64,000 nt of DNA from Pseudomonas nunensis (GTDB lineage Bacteria; Pseudomonadota; Gammaproteobacteria; Pseudomonadales; Pseudomonadaceae), in contig NZ_CP101125.1 in the NCBI RefSeq assembly GCF_024296925.1, forward strand, positions 4,714,501 through 4,778,500, given 5' to 3'. This document shows positions 36,324 through 46,130 of this stretch, piece after piece. Position numbers and translations under genes: made by a program. How positions within the stretch are numbered: the first letter of the stretch is position 1; the number at the start of each line of letters is the position of its first letter. A model generated the notes under the pieces. The model saw only the letters and a program-made list of their open reading frames with translations. It searched no databases and was not told the DNA's origin.

Positions 36324-36794
36324 ATGACCGACTCACTCGCCCAACGTGTCCAAAAACTCGGCCTGGCCCTGCCAACCCCGAGCCTGCCGGTCGCCAACTA
36401 CGTCAGCCATGTCGTCAGTCAGAACCAGCTATTCATTTCCGGGCAGATTCCCTTGCTCGACGGCAAGCCAGCGTTCATCGGACGCCTGGGTGAGTCGATC
36501 AGCGACGAAGAAGGCGTCAACGCCGCCGAACTTGCGACCCTCGGTCTGCTGGCGCAATTAAGCGACGCATTGGGCGATGACCTGAGCAAACTGGTGCGCA
36601 TCATCCGCCTCGGCGTGTTCATCGCCAGCGCCGGTGATTTCAAGAACCAGAGCGCGGTAGCCAACGGCGCGTCCAACCTGCTGGTCAACGCCCTCGGCGA
36701 GAAAGGTAAACACGTACGCACAGCGGTCGGCGTGTCCAGCCTGCCCGCTGGTGTGGCGGTTGAAGTTGACGCGATATTCGAGCTGCGTCCATGA
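36324..36794 (+). CDS. RidA/YjgF-family protein
   Basis: This 156-residue member of the RidA family hydrolyses reactive enamines and imines released by PLP enzymes. It is longer than canonical RidA (about 128) and of the YjgF-like type with an N-terminal extension (MTDSLAQRVQKLGLALPTP). It contains VANYVSHVVSQNQLFISGQIP and ends VGVSSLPAGVAVEVDAIFEL. The Arg in the active-site loop of canonical RidA is replaced by Ser-Leu (GVSSLP), so activity may differ. It overlaps the aminotransferase-like gene by four bases, which fits clean-up of its reactive products. Confidence 0.88.
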   Translation: MTDSLAQRVQKLGLALPTPSLPVANYVSHVVSQNQLFISGQIPLLDGKPAFIGRLGESISDEEGVNAAELATLGLLAQLSDALGDDLSKLVRIIRLGVFIASAGDFKNQSAVANGASNLLVNALGEKGKHVRTAVGVSSLPAGVAVEVDAIFELRP

Positions 36795-37981
36795 ATCGCG
36801 CCGAAGTGGAGCGTTTGCGGGCTGCCACTCCAGGTTGCGCCAGCGTGATTCACTTCAACCACGCTGGCGCTTCATTGCCCAGCCAGGCGACCCTCGACGC
36901 CATTCTTGAGCAATTACAGCGCGAAGCCCTCGGCGGCCCGATGGAGGCCGCCGATCAAACCATCCAGGCCCGCGCCCGAACAGCGGCGGCCAAACTGCTG
37001 AATAGCGTGCCCGAGGCCATTGCTTTCGCCAGCAGCGGCTCGGCGGCCTGGGGCATGGCGTTCAATGCGCTAGGACCGTGGCAGGCCGGCGACCGAATTC
37101 TGATCGGTCGCCACGAATGGGGCGGCAATCTGGCGTGCATCGCCCAGGCTGTCGGCGCCGGGGCGCAACTGGAAGTGATTCCTTGCGATGAGGCGGGCGC
37201 CGTGTCGGTGACCGCTCTTCAACAAATGATTGACCCGAAGGTGAAGCTGATTGCCCTGACCTGGCTCCCCGCCAACAGTGGCCTGATCAACCCCGCCGAG
37301 GCGATTGGTGCTGTGGCGCGAGAGCACGGCATCGCTTATTTCATCGACGCCGGCCAGGCGCTGGGGCAACTGCCTTGCGATGTGCAGGCGCTGAACTGCG
37401 ATGTGCTCAAGGGTGCCGGGCGCAAATTCCTGCGTGGGCCGCGAGGTACGGCGCTGCTGTATATAAGGCCGGGATTTATGCAGCGGCTGAAACCCACGCA
37501 ACTTGATGTGCTTTCCGCCCCTTGGGACGGCGATGGCTTCGCCCTGCGTGGCGATGCGCGGCGCTTTGAAACCAGCGAAGTCTCCGTGGCGTTACTGGCC
37601 GGGTTGGCCAATGCACTGGAGGAATGCAACGGTTTGGGATTGGCACAGATTCGCCAGCGGATTGATTCGCTCAGCCGAGATTTGCGCGAACGCCTGATGA
37701 CGATCCCCGGCCTGACGCTGCACAACCTCGGCCCGGCGGATCATCAATCCGGGCTGATCGCGTTTACGCTCAAGGGTTGGGACAGTGTCGAACTGAAGCA
37801 ACGGCTGGCACAAGGCGGGGTCAATATCGGCGCCAATGGCGTGGCGTATACGCCGCTGGACATGCAGGCTCGCGGATTGGAGAGCATTGCGCGGATTGCG
37901 CTGAGTTATTTGAATACTGAGGAGGAGATTGAGGTGTTGCTCGGGAGTTTGCGGGAACTGGCAGGCGTGGGCGGCGATTGA
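36791..37981 (+). CDS. class V aminotransferase-fold PLP enzyme
   Basis: This 396-residue PLP enzyme belongs to the cysteine desulfurase/isopenicillin-N-epimerase-like group. The N-terminal FNHAGASLPSQATLDAI, the PLP-binding DAGQALGQLPCDVQAL with its Asp, and the Schiff-base lysine in DVLKGAGRKFLRGPRG are in order. There is no clear catalytic cysteine loop, so desulfurase activity is not implied. An amino acid lyase or epimerase is possible. It is coupled to the RidA gene by an ATGA overlap. The natural substrate is unknown. Confidence 0.82.
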   Translation: MNRAEVERLRAATPGCASVIHFNHAGASLPSQATLDAILEQLQREALGGPMEAADQTIQARARTAAAKLLNSVPEAIAFASSGSAAWGMAFNALGPWQAGDRILIGRHEWGGNLACIAQAVGAGAQLEVIPCDEAGAVSVTALQQMIDPKVKLIALTWLPANSGLINPAEAIGAVAREHGIAYFIDAGQALGQLPCDVQALNCDVLKGAGRKFLRGPRGTALLYIRPGFMQRLKPTQLDVLSAPWDGDGFALRGDARRFETSEVSVALLAGLANALEECNGLGLAQIRQRIDSLSRDLRERLMTIPGLTLHNLGPADHQSGLIAFTLKGWDSVELKQRLAQGGVNIGANGVAYTPLDMQARGLESIARIALSYLNTEEEIEVLLGSLRELAGVGGD

Positions 37982-38022
37982 AAAGATCGCAGCCTCCGGC
38001 AGCTCACGGGCGGGGTCGTTCT

Positions 38023-38364
38023 TCAGATCTGGATATCGACCCAGAGGCCCTGACGCGGTTCGTCTTCGATCAGCGGCACGACCGGCACGGTGTTGTCGGC
38101 ATTGAGCTCGTCACCGGGGATCGCGAGGTGGACTTCCGGGTCTGCGTCGGCTTCATGGCGACGGCGATCCTGTTCCTGGCGGCGGCGTTGTTCCTCGCGC
38201 AGTTGCAGGGCGGCCTCTTCCGGGTCGCGCTTTTGCAGGTCGATCGTGCTTTCGCTGGAGCTTTCCTGCACAGGCACGACCGGCGGAATGTCCGGGCGCT
38301 GGCGGATCGGGTCCTGCTGAGAGGTGATCGGCACGGCACTCAAGGGGAGCATCGGTTGCAGCAT
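38023..38364 (-). CDS. hypothetical Pro/Gln-rich protein beside rapA
   Basis: The protein has 113 residues from the ATG at 38362-38364, which has AGGAG ten bases ahead. Earlier in-frame starts lack one. It has a Pro-rich N-terminus (SAVPITSQQDPIRQRPDIPPVV), a long charged helix rich in Arg, Gln and Glu (about 48-70, EEAALQLREEQRRRQEQDRRR) and an acidic tail. There is no signal peptide or membrane span. It is divergent from rapA. I do not recognise the family. Confidence 0.68.
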   Translation of the reverse strand: MLQPMLPLSAVPITSQQDPIRQRPDIPPVVPVQESSSESTIDLQKRDPEEAALQLREEQRRRQEQDRRRHEADADPEVHLAIPGDELNADNTVPVVPLIEDEPRQGLWVDIQI

Positions 38365-38604
38365 AATTATTAGTCTCCTGTCATCAGGCTGTCGGCTGCT
38401 GCTGCGGCGACTTGAGCCATCGGTCGCAAAGTTGTGAACCAGCGCACGCGCGAGCAGCGATGTTTTATCCGACAACACAGAACTCAGGTGTTCCCGAACA
38501 TCGAAAAATCGCGGCCTTCACCCGCACCGACGCGAGTTATCCTTTGGCCCTGAAGGCTCATTCCGTTAAGATAGCCCGCTTTTTCAAGGTGGGAGTCAGG
38601 CAGC

Positions 38605-41451
38605 ATGGCGCAGCAGTATCAACCGGGGCAACGCTGGATTAGTGACAGCGAAGCCGAGCTGGGTTTGGGCACCGTTCTGGCACAGGACGGCCGCTTGTTG
38701 ACCGTGCTCTATCCGGCCACTGGCGACACTCGTCAGTACGCGCTACGGAATGCGCCCCTCACACGTGTGCGGTTTTCCCCGGGTGACTCGATCACTCACT
38801 TCGAAGGCTGGAAACTGACCGTACAGGAAGTCGACGATGTCGATGGCCTGCTGGTCTACCACGGCCTCAACGCGCAAAACGAAGTGGTGACCCTGCCGGA
38901 AACCCAACTCTCGAACTTCATTCAGTTCCGTCTGGCCAGCGACCGTCTGTTCGCCGGGCAGATCGATCCGCTGGCTTGGTTCTCCCTGCGTTATCACACC
39001 CTGGAACACACCAGCCGTCAGCTGCAATCTTCCCTTTGGGGCCTGGGCGGCGTACGTGCGCAACCAATCGCGCACCAATTGCACATCGCCCGTGAAGTCG
39101 CTGACCGTATCGCGCCACGGGTTTTGCTGGCGGACGAAGTGGGCCTGGGTAAAACCATCGAAGCCGGTCTGGTGATCCATCGCCAACTGCTGTCGGGCCG
39201 CGCCAACCGCGTACTGATCCTGGTTCCAGAGAACCTGCAGCATCAGTGGCTGGTGGAGATGCGCCGCCGCTTCAACCTGCAAGTCGCGCTGTTCGACGAA
39301 GAACGCTTTATCGAAAGCGATGCCGCCAACCCGTTCGAAGACACCCAGCTCGCACTGGTTGCACTGGAATGGCTGGTGGACGACGAGAAGGCCCAGGACG
39401 CGCTGTTCGCCGCCGGTTGGGACTTGATGGTGGTCGACGAAGCCCACCACCTGGTCTGGCACGAAGAAAAGGCCAGCGCGGAATACTCGCTGGTCGAACA
39501 ACTGGCCGAAGTCATTCCTGGCGTGTTGCTGCTGACCGCGACCCCGGAACAACTGGGTCAGGACAGCCACTTCGCGCGTCTGCGCCTGCTCGACCCGAAC
39601 CGCTTCCATGACCTGCACGCCTTCCGCGCCGAAAGCGAAAACTATCGCCCGGTGGCCGAAGCCGTTCAGGAGTTGCTGGATAAAGGTCGCCTGTCGCCAG
39701 AAGCGCACAAGACCATCCACGGTTTCCTCGGTAACGAAGGCGAAGCGCTGCTGACCGCCGTCAACGATGGCGACGTCGAAGCCAGCGCCCGTCTGGTGCG
39801 TGAACTGCTCGACCGCCACGGCACCGGCCGCGTGCTGTTCCGCAACACCCGCGCCGCCGTGCAGGGTTTCCCGGAGCGCAAACTGCACCCGTACCCGCTG
39901 CCATGCCCGGACGAATACCTCGAACTGCCGCTGGGCGATCACGCCGAGCTGTACCCGGAAGTCAGCTTCCAGGCCCAGCCGGACGCCAACGAAGAAGAAC
40001 GCTGGTGGAAATTCGACCCGCGCGTCGAGTGGCTGATCGATCAGCTGAAAATGCTCAAGCGCACCAAAGTGCTGGTGATCTGCGCCCACGCCGAAACCGC
40101 CATGGACCTGGAAGACGCCCTGCGCGTGCGTTCCGGCATCCCGGCCACGGTGTTCCACGAAGGCATGAACATCCTCGAACGTGACCGCGCCGCCGCTTAC
40201 TTCGCCGATGAAGAGTTTGGCGCGCAAGTGCTGATCTGCTCGGAAATCGGCAGTGAAGGTCGCAACTTCCAGTTCTCGCACCACTTGGTGCTGTTCGATC
40301 TGCCGTCGCACCCGGACCTGCTGGAGCAGCGTATCGGTCGCCTCGACCGGATCGGCCAGAAGCACATCATCGAGCTGCACGTGCCGTACCTGGAAACCAG
40401 CCCGCAAGAGCGCCTGTTCCAGTGGTATCACGAAGCGCTGAATGCGTTCCTCAATACCTGCCCGACCGGCAACGCCTTGCAGCATCAGTTCGGCTCGCGC
40501 CTGCTGCCGCTGCTGGAAAACGCTGACGATGGCGAGTGGCAAGCACTGATCGACGAAGCGCGCAGCGAGCGTGAACGTCTGGAAGCCGAGCTGCACACCG
40601 GTCGTGACCGTTTGCTGGAACTCAACTCCGGTGGTTCGGGCGAAGGCGATCAGTTGGTCGAGGACATCCTTGAGCAAGACGATCAGTTCGCCCTGCCGAT
40701 CTACATGGAAACCCTGTTCGATGCGTTCGGCATCGACAGCGAAGACCATTCGGAAAACGCCCTGATCCTCAAGCCGAGCGAAAAAATGCTCGACGCCAGC
40801 TTCCCGCTGGGCGACGACGAAGGCGTGACCATCACTTACGACCGCAACCAGGCGCTGTCTCGCGAAGACATGCAGTTCATCACCTGGGAACACCCGATGG
40901 TGCAGGGCGGCATGGACCTGGTGCTGTCCGGTTCGATGGGCAACACCGCCGTGGCGCTGATCAAGAACAAGGCGCTGAAACCTGGCACCGTGTTGCTGGA
41001 ACTGCTCTACGTCAGCGAAGTGGTCGCCCCGCGTTCGCTGCAACTGGGCCGTTACCTGCCGCCGGCCGCCCTGCGCTGCCTGCTCGATGCCAATGGCAAT
41101 GACTTGTCGGGCCGGGTGTCGTTCGAGACCCTGAACGATCAACTCGAAAGCGTACCGCGTGCTAGCGCCAACAAGTTCATCCAGGCCCAGCGCGATCAGT
41201 TGACGCCACGGATCAACGCCGGCGAAGAGAAGATCGCCCCGCGTCACGCCGAGCGTGTGGCTGAGGCGCAACGTCGCCTGGCCGCCGACACCGACGAAGA
41301 ACTGGCGCGCCTGACCGCGTTGCAAGCGGTCAACCCGACCGTGCGCGACAGCGAATTGGTGGCCCTGCGCAATCAACGCGAGCAAGGCCTAGCCATGCTC
41401 GACAAGGCTGCGCTGCGACTGGAAGCGATTCGGGTGTTGGTGGCGGGCTAA
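38605..41451 (+). CDS. rapA: RNA polymerase-associated ATPase RapA
   Basis: This 948-residue SWI2/SNF2 ATPase binds RNA polymerase and recycles it after transcription. The order is: N-terminal Tudor-like domains ([19 protein letters not shown]), helicase motif I ([17 protein letters not shown]), motif II ([10 protein letters not shown]), motif III ([11 protein letters not shown]), motif V ([17 protein letters not shown]) and motif VI ([13 protein letters not shown]), then RapA-specific C-terminal domains. The length is close to the usual 948-968. It is monocistronic and ends in a strong terminator. Confidence 0.96.
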   Translation: MAQQYQPGQRWISDSEAELGLGTVLAQDGRLLTVLYPATGDTRQYALRNAPLTRVRFSPGDSITHFEGWKLTVQEVDDVDGLLVYHGLNAQNEVVTLPETQLSNFIQFRLASDRLFAGQIDPLAWFSLRYHTLEHTSRQLQSSLWGLGGVRAQPIAHQLHIAREVADRIAPRVLLADEVGLGKTIEAGLVIHRQLLSGRANRVLILVPENLQHQWLVEMRRRFNLQVALFDEERFIESDAANPFEDTQLALVALEWLVDDEKAQDALFAAGWDLMVVDEAHHLVWHEEKASAEYSLVEQLAEVIPGVLLLTATPEQLGQDSHFARLRLLDPNRFHDLHAFRAESENYRPVAEAVQELLDKGRLSPEAHKTIHGFLGNEGEALLTAVNDGDVEASARLVRELLDRHGTGRVLFRNTRAAVQGFPERKLHPYPLPCPDEYLELPLGDHAELYPEVSFQAQPDANEEERWWKFDPRVEWLIDQLKMLKRTKVLVICAHAETAMDLEDALRVRSGIPATVFHEGMNILERDRAAAYFADEEFGAQVLICSEIGSEGRNFQFSHHLVLFDLPSHPDLLEQRIGRLDRIGQKHIIELHVPYLETSPQERLFQWYHEALNAFLNTCPTGNALQHQFGSRLLPLLENADDGEWQALIDEARSERERLEAELHTGRDRLLELNSGGSGEGDQLVEDILEQDDQFALPIYMETLFDAFGIDSEDHSENALILKPSEKMLDASFPLGDDEGVTITYDRNQALSREDMQFITWEHPMVQGGMDLVLSGSMGNTAVALIKNKALKPGTVLLELLYVSEVVAPRSLQLGRYLPPAALRCLLDANGNDLSGRVSFETLNDQLESVPRASANKFIQAQRDQLTPRINAGEEKIAPRHAERVAEAQRRLAADTDEELARLTALQAVNPTVRDSELVALRNQREQGLAMLDKAALRLEAIRVLVAG

Positions 41452-41480
41452 TCGCCCTCCTCGACTCCGTAGAAACAAAG

Positions 41481-41510
41481 AAGGCCCGCAGCGATGCGGG
41501 CCTTTTTTTA
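41481..41510 (+). terminator. intrinsic terminator after rapA
   Basis: AAGGCCCGC and GCGGGCCTT form a stem followed by a run of seven T, 30 bases past the stop. Confidence 0.93.
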
Positions 41511-41539
41511 TGCTTTGCCTTTGTGGTGTGGCTGATGGC

Positions 41540-41612
41540 GCCTTCGCGAGCAAGCCCGCTCCCACAGGGGAATGCATTCCAAATGTGGGGGCGGGCTTGC
41601 TCGCGAAGGCGG
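41540..41612. repeat. REP doublet (class A), short spacer
   Basis: Arms GCCTTCGCGAGCAAGCCCGC and GCGGGCTTGCTCGCGAAGGC have only about 18 bases between the CCCACA and TGTGGG ends. It overlaps the stop region of the convergent MFS gene. Confidence 0.88.
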
Positions 41613-42962
41613 TTATGCAGTCACCGCAGTAACTTCTGGTTCAACCACCGCCACCAAGCCTTCCTTCATCCGCTTCGCATCCCGCACAAAACACCGCGAC
41701 GCCATAAACAGAAACACCATGGTGAGAAACAGCGCCACCGGGATCAAATACATCGCGTCATGCAGCCCGACTGCCTTGAACGCCTCGGTCATCTCAGCGG
41801 CGCCCGCCGCCAGCATCGCCGTGTGGGCAAAGTGATCGGACAAACCGCCCACCACCACCGGCCCCAAACCACCGCCCAGCAAATACAACCCGGCAAAGAA
41901 CAGCGCCATCGCCGTGGCCCGCAGGCGCGGTTCGACCACGTCCTGAATCGCCGTGTACACGCAGGTGTAGAAGTTGTACGCAAACAGCCAACCCAGGCTG
42001 AACACCGCGACAAACATCCCGATATCGATACGCCCGGCATGCAGCGCCCAAGCGGTGCACACGGTCGAGATGATCAAACTGAACGCGGCAAACAACAGGC
42101 GCCCATTGGCCACGCGCTGGTGGATCTTGTCCGCCACCCAACCGCCCAGCGTCAGGCCGAACAGCCCGGTCACGCCGACGATCACGCCAGTCGCCACCGC
42201 CGCTTCATGCAACGGCATCAGGAAATAGCGCTGCAGCATCGGCACCAGGAAGGAGTTGCAGGCGTAGGTCGCGAAGTTGAAACACAGCCCCGCCATCACC
42301 AGCCACAGGAAAGTCGGCACCGCCAGCACCCGGCGAATCGGCCGGTCCACTCGTTCCTGGGAGACTTGCACACTTTCCGCCGCGCCGCGTTTCGGTTCCT
42401 TGATGAAGAACATGAAGATCGCCAGGATCAGCCCCGGCACCGCTGCGATGAAAAACGGCGCACGCCAGCTGTCGAAGGACTTGACCATCGCGCCGATGGT
42501 GAAGAACGCCAGCAACAAGCCCAATGGCAGGCCCAGCATGAAAATGCCCATCGCACGCGCACGGCGGTGGGCCGGGAAGAGGTCGCCGATCAGCGAGTTG
42601 GCGGCGGGTGCATAACTGGCTTCACCGATACCGATGCCCATCCGCACAATCAGGAAACTCCAGAAACTGCCGACCAGCCCGTTAACGGCGGTGAGCCCGC
42701 TCCAGACCGCCAGGCCCCAGCCCATCAATTTGGCCCGGGAACCGGTATCGGCCATACGCCCCAGCGGCAAACCGGCAATCGCATAAACAATGGTGAAAGC
42801 CGTACCGATGATCCCCAGCTGAAAGTCGCTGAGATGCCATTCCATGCGGATTGGCTCAATGATGATGGCCGGGATGGTGCGATCGAAGAAATTGAACAGG
42901 TTGGCCAGGAACAGCAGGAACAGAATGCGCCAGGCATTCGCCGCTTGGGTCGAGTTCTGCAT
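41613..42962 (-). CDS. MFS transporter (spinster-like)
   Basis: This 449-residue, 12-helix major facilitator is of the spinster group. The start LFLLFLANLFNFFDRTIPAIIIEPI, the loop FTIVYAIAGLPLGRMADTGSRAKLMGWG and the GIGIGEASYAPAANSLIGDLFPAHRRARAMG motif are typical. The substrate is unknown, as lipid, sugar-acid and aromatic cargo occur in the group. It is a single gene, convergent with rapA. Confidence 0.86.
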   Translation of the reverse strand: MQNSTQAANAWRILFLLFLANLFNFFDRTIPAIIIEPIRMEWHLSDFQLGIIGTAFTIVYAIAGLPLGRMADTGSRAKLMGWGLAVWSGLTAVNGLVGSFWSFLIVRMGIGIGEASYAPAANSLIGDLFPAHRRARAMGIFMLGLPLGLLLAFFTIGAMVKSFDSWRAPFFIAAVPGLILAIFMFFIKEPKRGAAESVQVSQERVDRPIRRVLAVPTFLWLVMAGLCFNFATYACNSFLVPMLQRYFLMPLHEAAVATGVIVGVTGLFGLTLGGWVADKIHQRVANGRLLFAAFSLIISTVCTAWALHAGRIDIGMFVAVFSLGWLFAYNFYTCVYTAIQDVVEPRLRATAMALFFAGLYLLGGGLGPVVVGGLSDHFAHTAMLAAGAAEMTEAFKAVGLHDAMYLIPVALFLTMVFLFMASRCFVRDAKRMKEGLVAVVEPEVTAVTA

Positions 42963-43103
42963 GGGTCCGTCTCTTTTATTGTTATGAAGGCGTCGCGGCC
43001 CCCGGAATCTGCAATCTAGTCAGGCGCGCCAGAGCTGTCTGTAATTATTCGTAATGCTGATACCTGCCCATGGCAACCTCCCCCTCCAAACACCACAAAA
43101 TCC

Positions 43104-43193
43104 TGTGGGAGCGGGCTTGCTCGCGAAGGCGTCGTGTCAGTCGATATCAATGTTGGCTGACACACCGCCTTCGCGAGCAAGCCCGCTCCCACA
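43104..43193. repeat. REP doublet (class A)
   Basis: Arms TGTGGGAGCGGGCTTGCTCG and CGAGCAAGCCCGCTCCCACA lie in the divergent gap between the MFS gene and the cysteine-cluster gene. Confidence 0.9.
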
Positions 43194-43332
43194 GGGGAAT
43201 TGTGGTGTTTTCAATGTTCCGACCGGGTGCTTAAAAATACCTCCTCGCCCCCCTTCCAAACCCCAAGCCGAAGCCTAGAATAGCGACCTGTTCCGCCCCA
43301 CCGTTGCCCCCATCCCTCTTTGACTATCGCCC

Positions 43333-43698
43333 ATGTCCGAAGCCAGTCCGTGTCTGAATTGCGGTGCCTGCTGTTCTCATTTTCGCGTGTCTTTTTTCTG
43401 GGGTGAATGCACCTCGGCGGGGGGCACGGTGCCCGACGAGCTGGTCGCGCCGATCAGCCCCAGCCGGGTCGCCATGCTCGGCACAGACTGCAAACCCACG
43501 CGCTGCATCGGGTTGGTGGGCGAAGTTGGCAGCCAGGTGCAGTGCTCGATTTATGATCAACGCTCCAGCACCTGTCGGGAGTTCGACGCCTCCTGGGCCA
43601 ATGGCGAAGCAAACGTGGATTGCGATGCGGCGCGCGCCGCATTCGGGCTACCAGCGCTGCAACCAGAGTTCGAAATACCTTATGAGCAGAGCGCTTGA
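43333..43698 (+). CDS. YkgJ-family cysteine-cluster protein
   Basis: This 121-residue protein of the YkgJ family (zinc- or iron-coordinating) opens with the dense cluster PCLNCGACCSHFRVSFF (C7, C10, C13, C14) and adds cysteines in GECTSAGG, GTDCKPTRCIG, VQCSIYDQRSSTCREFD and VDCDAA. The set matches the CxxCxxCC...CxxC pattern proposed to bind a metal cluster. The biochemical role is unknown. It stands alone before the MHYT gene. Confidence 0.85.
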   Translation: MSEASPCLNCGACCSHFRVSFFWGECTSAGGTVPDELVAPISPSRVAMLGTDCKPTRCIGLVGEVGSQVQCSIYDQRSSTCREFDASWANGEANVDCDAARAAFGLPALQPEFEIPYEQSA

Positions 43699-43847
43699 GG
43701 CTTAGCGCCAATCGCTATTAGTCTCATACCGAAATCATTGGCGTCACCGTGCCACTACGCCTTGCGCTCTGTACATGACCTCTATACTCCAAAGCATTCG
43801 CCGGTGCTCAGGGCACCGGCCAGGATGACTCAGAGACGGGGCGTGCT

Positions 43848-46130
43848 ATGGAGTGGCTTGGTTTGCAGTTCCTTACCGAGCTGCCGGAAGGCGGACAGGT
43901 CGTACTCAACTGCACCCACAACCCTTTTTTGGTGCTGCTGGCCTATGTGGTGGCGTGTGCGGCTGGCTTTGCCACGCTGGACATGACCGAACGGGTCGGC
44001 CATGTGGAAAAGGCCGGTACTCAGCGACTTTGGCGATGGGTAGGCGCCGGGTGCCTGGCGGGCGGTATCTGGGCCATGCATTTCATCAGCATGCTGGCGT
44101 TCCAGGCACCGGTCGAAATTCACTACCAATTGCCCGTCACCCTGCTTTCGCTGGTATTCGCCCTGACGGCGTCTTTTCTTGCTATGCACACGCTCAGCCA
44201 TCCTCATGTGACGTTCTGGCAATACCTGCGCGCCGCCGTCTGGATCGGCCTGGGCATCGCGACCATGCACTATGTGGGCATGGCCGCCATGCATTCGATT
44301 GCGACGGCCTACTACAACCCCACCCTGTTCGCCCTCTCCATTGTCATCGCGATTGGCGCCAGCCTCGCCGCCCTGTTGATTTCCAGCCACCTGCGCAATG
44401 GCACCGGGCTGTTTCATCAAATGCGCAAATTGACCGCCAGCCTGGTGCTCGGAGCCGGCATCGTCAGCATGCATTTCACCGGCATGGCGGCGCTCACCCT
44501 GGTGCTACCAATTGGCAGCCTGCCGATCCTGCCCAGCGAAAATAACCACCTGCAATTGGGGCTGACGGTCGCAGTCATGACGCTGTTGATCATCGGCAGT
44601 TGCATCAGCGCGGCACTGGCCGACAAGAAACTGCAAAACAAGGAACACGACCTGCGCCGGGTCAACACCTTGCTCAGTCAACTGGACCAGGCACGCATGT
44701 CGCTGCAACAGGTGGCGCACTACGACGCCCTGACCAACCTGATCAACCGTCGTGGCTTCAATCAGATCTTCGCCGAGAAACTGATCGAGAAAACCAACGA
44801 GGGCGGAATGCTAGCGGTGATGTTCCTCGACATCGACCACTTCAAACGCATCAACGACAGCCTGGGCCACGATGCCGGCGATGAGTTGCTCAAGGTGCTG
44901 GCAGCCCATATCAAAGGCGCGGTGCGCAGCCACGACGATGTGGTCGCGCGCTTCGGTGGCGACGAGTTCTGCATCCTCATCGGCCTGCACGATCGCGAAG
45001 AAGCCCGTCACATGGCCCAGCGCATCATGTTCAAAATGAAAGAGCCCATCGAGTTGTCCGGACGGCGCATGGTGATGACCACCAGCATCGGCATCAGCCT
45101 GTTCCCCGAGGACGGCAAGACTTGCGAAGAACTGCTGAAAAACGCCGACCTGGCGCTGTATCAGTCCAAGGGCAGCGGTCGCAACAGCCTGCATTTCTTC
45201 AGTGCGAACCTGCGCACCCGGGCCACGATGGAACTGCAACTGGAAGAGGAATTGCGCCACGCCCTGCGCGAAGACACCGGGCTGAAGCTGTACTACCAAC
45301 CGATCTATGAGCTGAAATCCGGCCAGGTCACCAAGCTCGAAGCGCTGGTTCGCTGGCAACACCCGGTTCATGGTTTGCTCACACCGGACCGTTTCATCGC
45401 CATCGCCGAGGCCAACGGGCTGATCGCCGAACTGGACAATTGGGTGCTGTGCAAAGCCTGCGAAGACTTGGGCGAGTTGTCGCGTAATGGCTGTGAGGCG
45501 CTGAAAATCGCAGTGAACTGTTCGCCGCTGAACCTGGCTCGGGAAGAACTGGCCGATGAAATCGAAGAAGTCCTGCGCGTTACCGGCGTTGCGCCCGAGC
45601 GCCTGGAGCTGGAAGTCACGGAAAATGCGCTGATGGGCAACATCGCCAACACGCTGGTGCTGCTGCGGCAGATCCGTGCTCTCGGGGTGTCGCTGTCGAT
45701 CGATGATTTCGGCACCGGTTATTCATCCCTGGCCTACCTCAAGCGCCTGCCGTTGAATACGCTAAAGATCGATCGCTCGTTTATCCAGGACATCCCCAAG
45801 GCCACTGCGGACATGGAGATCGTCCAGGCCATTATCGTCATGGCGCATACCCTGCATTTACAGGTGGTCACCGAAGGCGTCGAAACCCTCGAGCAATACG
45901 AGTTTCTCGAACGCCACGGCTGCGATTTCGTTCAGGGCTACCTGCTCAGCCGCCCGGTGCCGCTGGAGGAACTGCGCCCGGTGTTGAACGAAATCAACCA
46001 GCGCAAACACGCGCACACGGTCAGTCCGTTGAGTCTGGCTCGCGGTATAACCGGACTAACGTTGACGGATCCTTTTCCAAAAAGCCCTGGCCCCCATGCA
46101 GGCGCATCAATTGTGCGGCCAATCCGCTGA
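43848..46130 (+). CDS. MHYT-GGDEF-EAL cyclic-di-GMP signalling protein
   Basis: This 760-residue protein has an integral-membrane MHYT sensor with three MHYT-type motifs (MHFISM near residue 77, MHYVGM at 140, MHFTGM at 208). It also has a diguanylate cyclase domain (GGDEF at about 370) and a phosphodiesterase domain (EAL at about 498). The GGDEF (FGGDEF) and the EAL residues (EALVRW, then DDFGTGYSSLAYL and VVTEGVETLEQ) are intact, so either activity is possible. MHYT domains are thought to sense O2, NO or CO through copper. After QGYLLSRPVPLEELRPVL the last 35 or so residues are antisense to the next gene and may not be ancestral. Confidence 0.92.
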   Translation: MEWLGLQFLTELPEGGQVVLNCTHNPFLVLLAYVVACAAGFATLDMTERVGHVEKAGTQRLWRWVGAGCLAGGIWAMHFISMLAFQAPVEIHYQLPVTLLSLVFALTASFLAMHTLSHPHVTFWQYLRAAVWIGLGIATMHYVGMAAMHSIATAYYNPTLFALSIVIAIGASLAALLISSHLRNGTGLFHQMRKLTASLVLGAGIVSMHFTGMAALTLVLPIGSLPILPSENNHLQLGLTVAVMTLLIIGSCISAALADKKLQNKEHDLRRVNTLLSQLDQARMSLQQVAHYDALTNLINRRGFNQIFAEKLIEKTNEGGMLAVMFLDIDHFKRINDSLGHDAGDELLKVLAAHIKGAVRSHDDVVARFGGDEFCILIGLHDREEARHMAQRIMFKMKEPIELSGRRMVMTTSIGISLFPEDGKTCEELLKNADLALYQSKGSGRNSLHFFSANLRTRATMELQLEEELRHALREDTGLKLYYQPIYELKSGQVTKLEALVRWQHPVHGLLTPDRFIAIAEANGLIAELDNWVLCKACEDLGELSRNGCEALKIAVNCSPLNLAREELADEIEEVLRVTGVAPERLELEVTENALMGNIANTLVLLRQIRALGVSLSIDDFGTGYSSLAYLKRLPLNTLKIDRSFIQDIPKATADMEIVQAIIVMAHTLHLQVVTEGVETLEQYEFLERHGCDFVQGYLLSRPVPLEELRPVLNEINQRKHAHTVSPLSLARGITGLTLTDPFPKSPGPHAGASIVRPIR

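Noticed and set aside
38743..41385. 880-codon minus-strand frame inside rapA
   Set aside because: It is complementary to helicase motifs of RapA. Long antisense frames are expected at this GC content.
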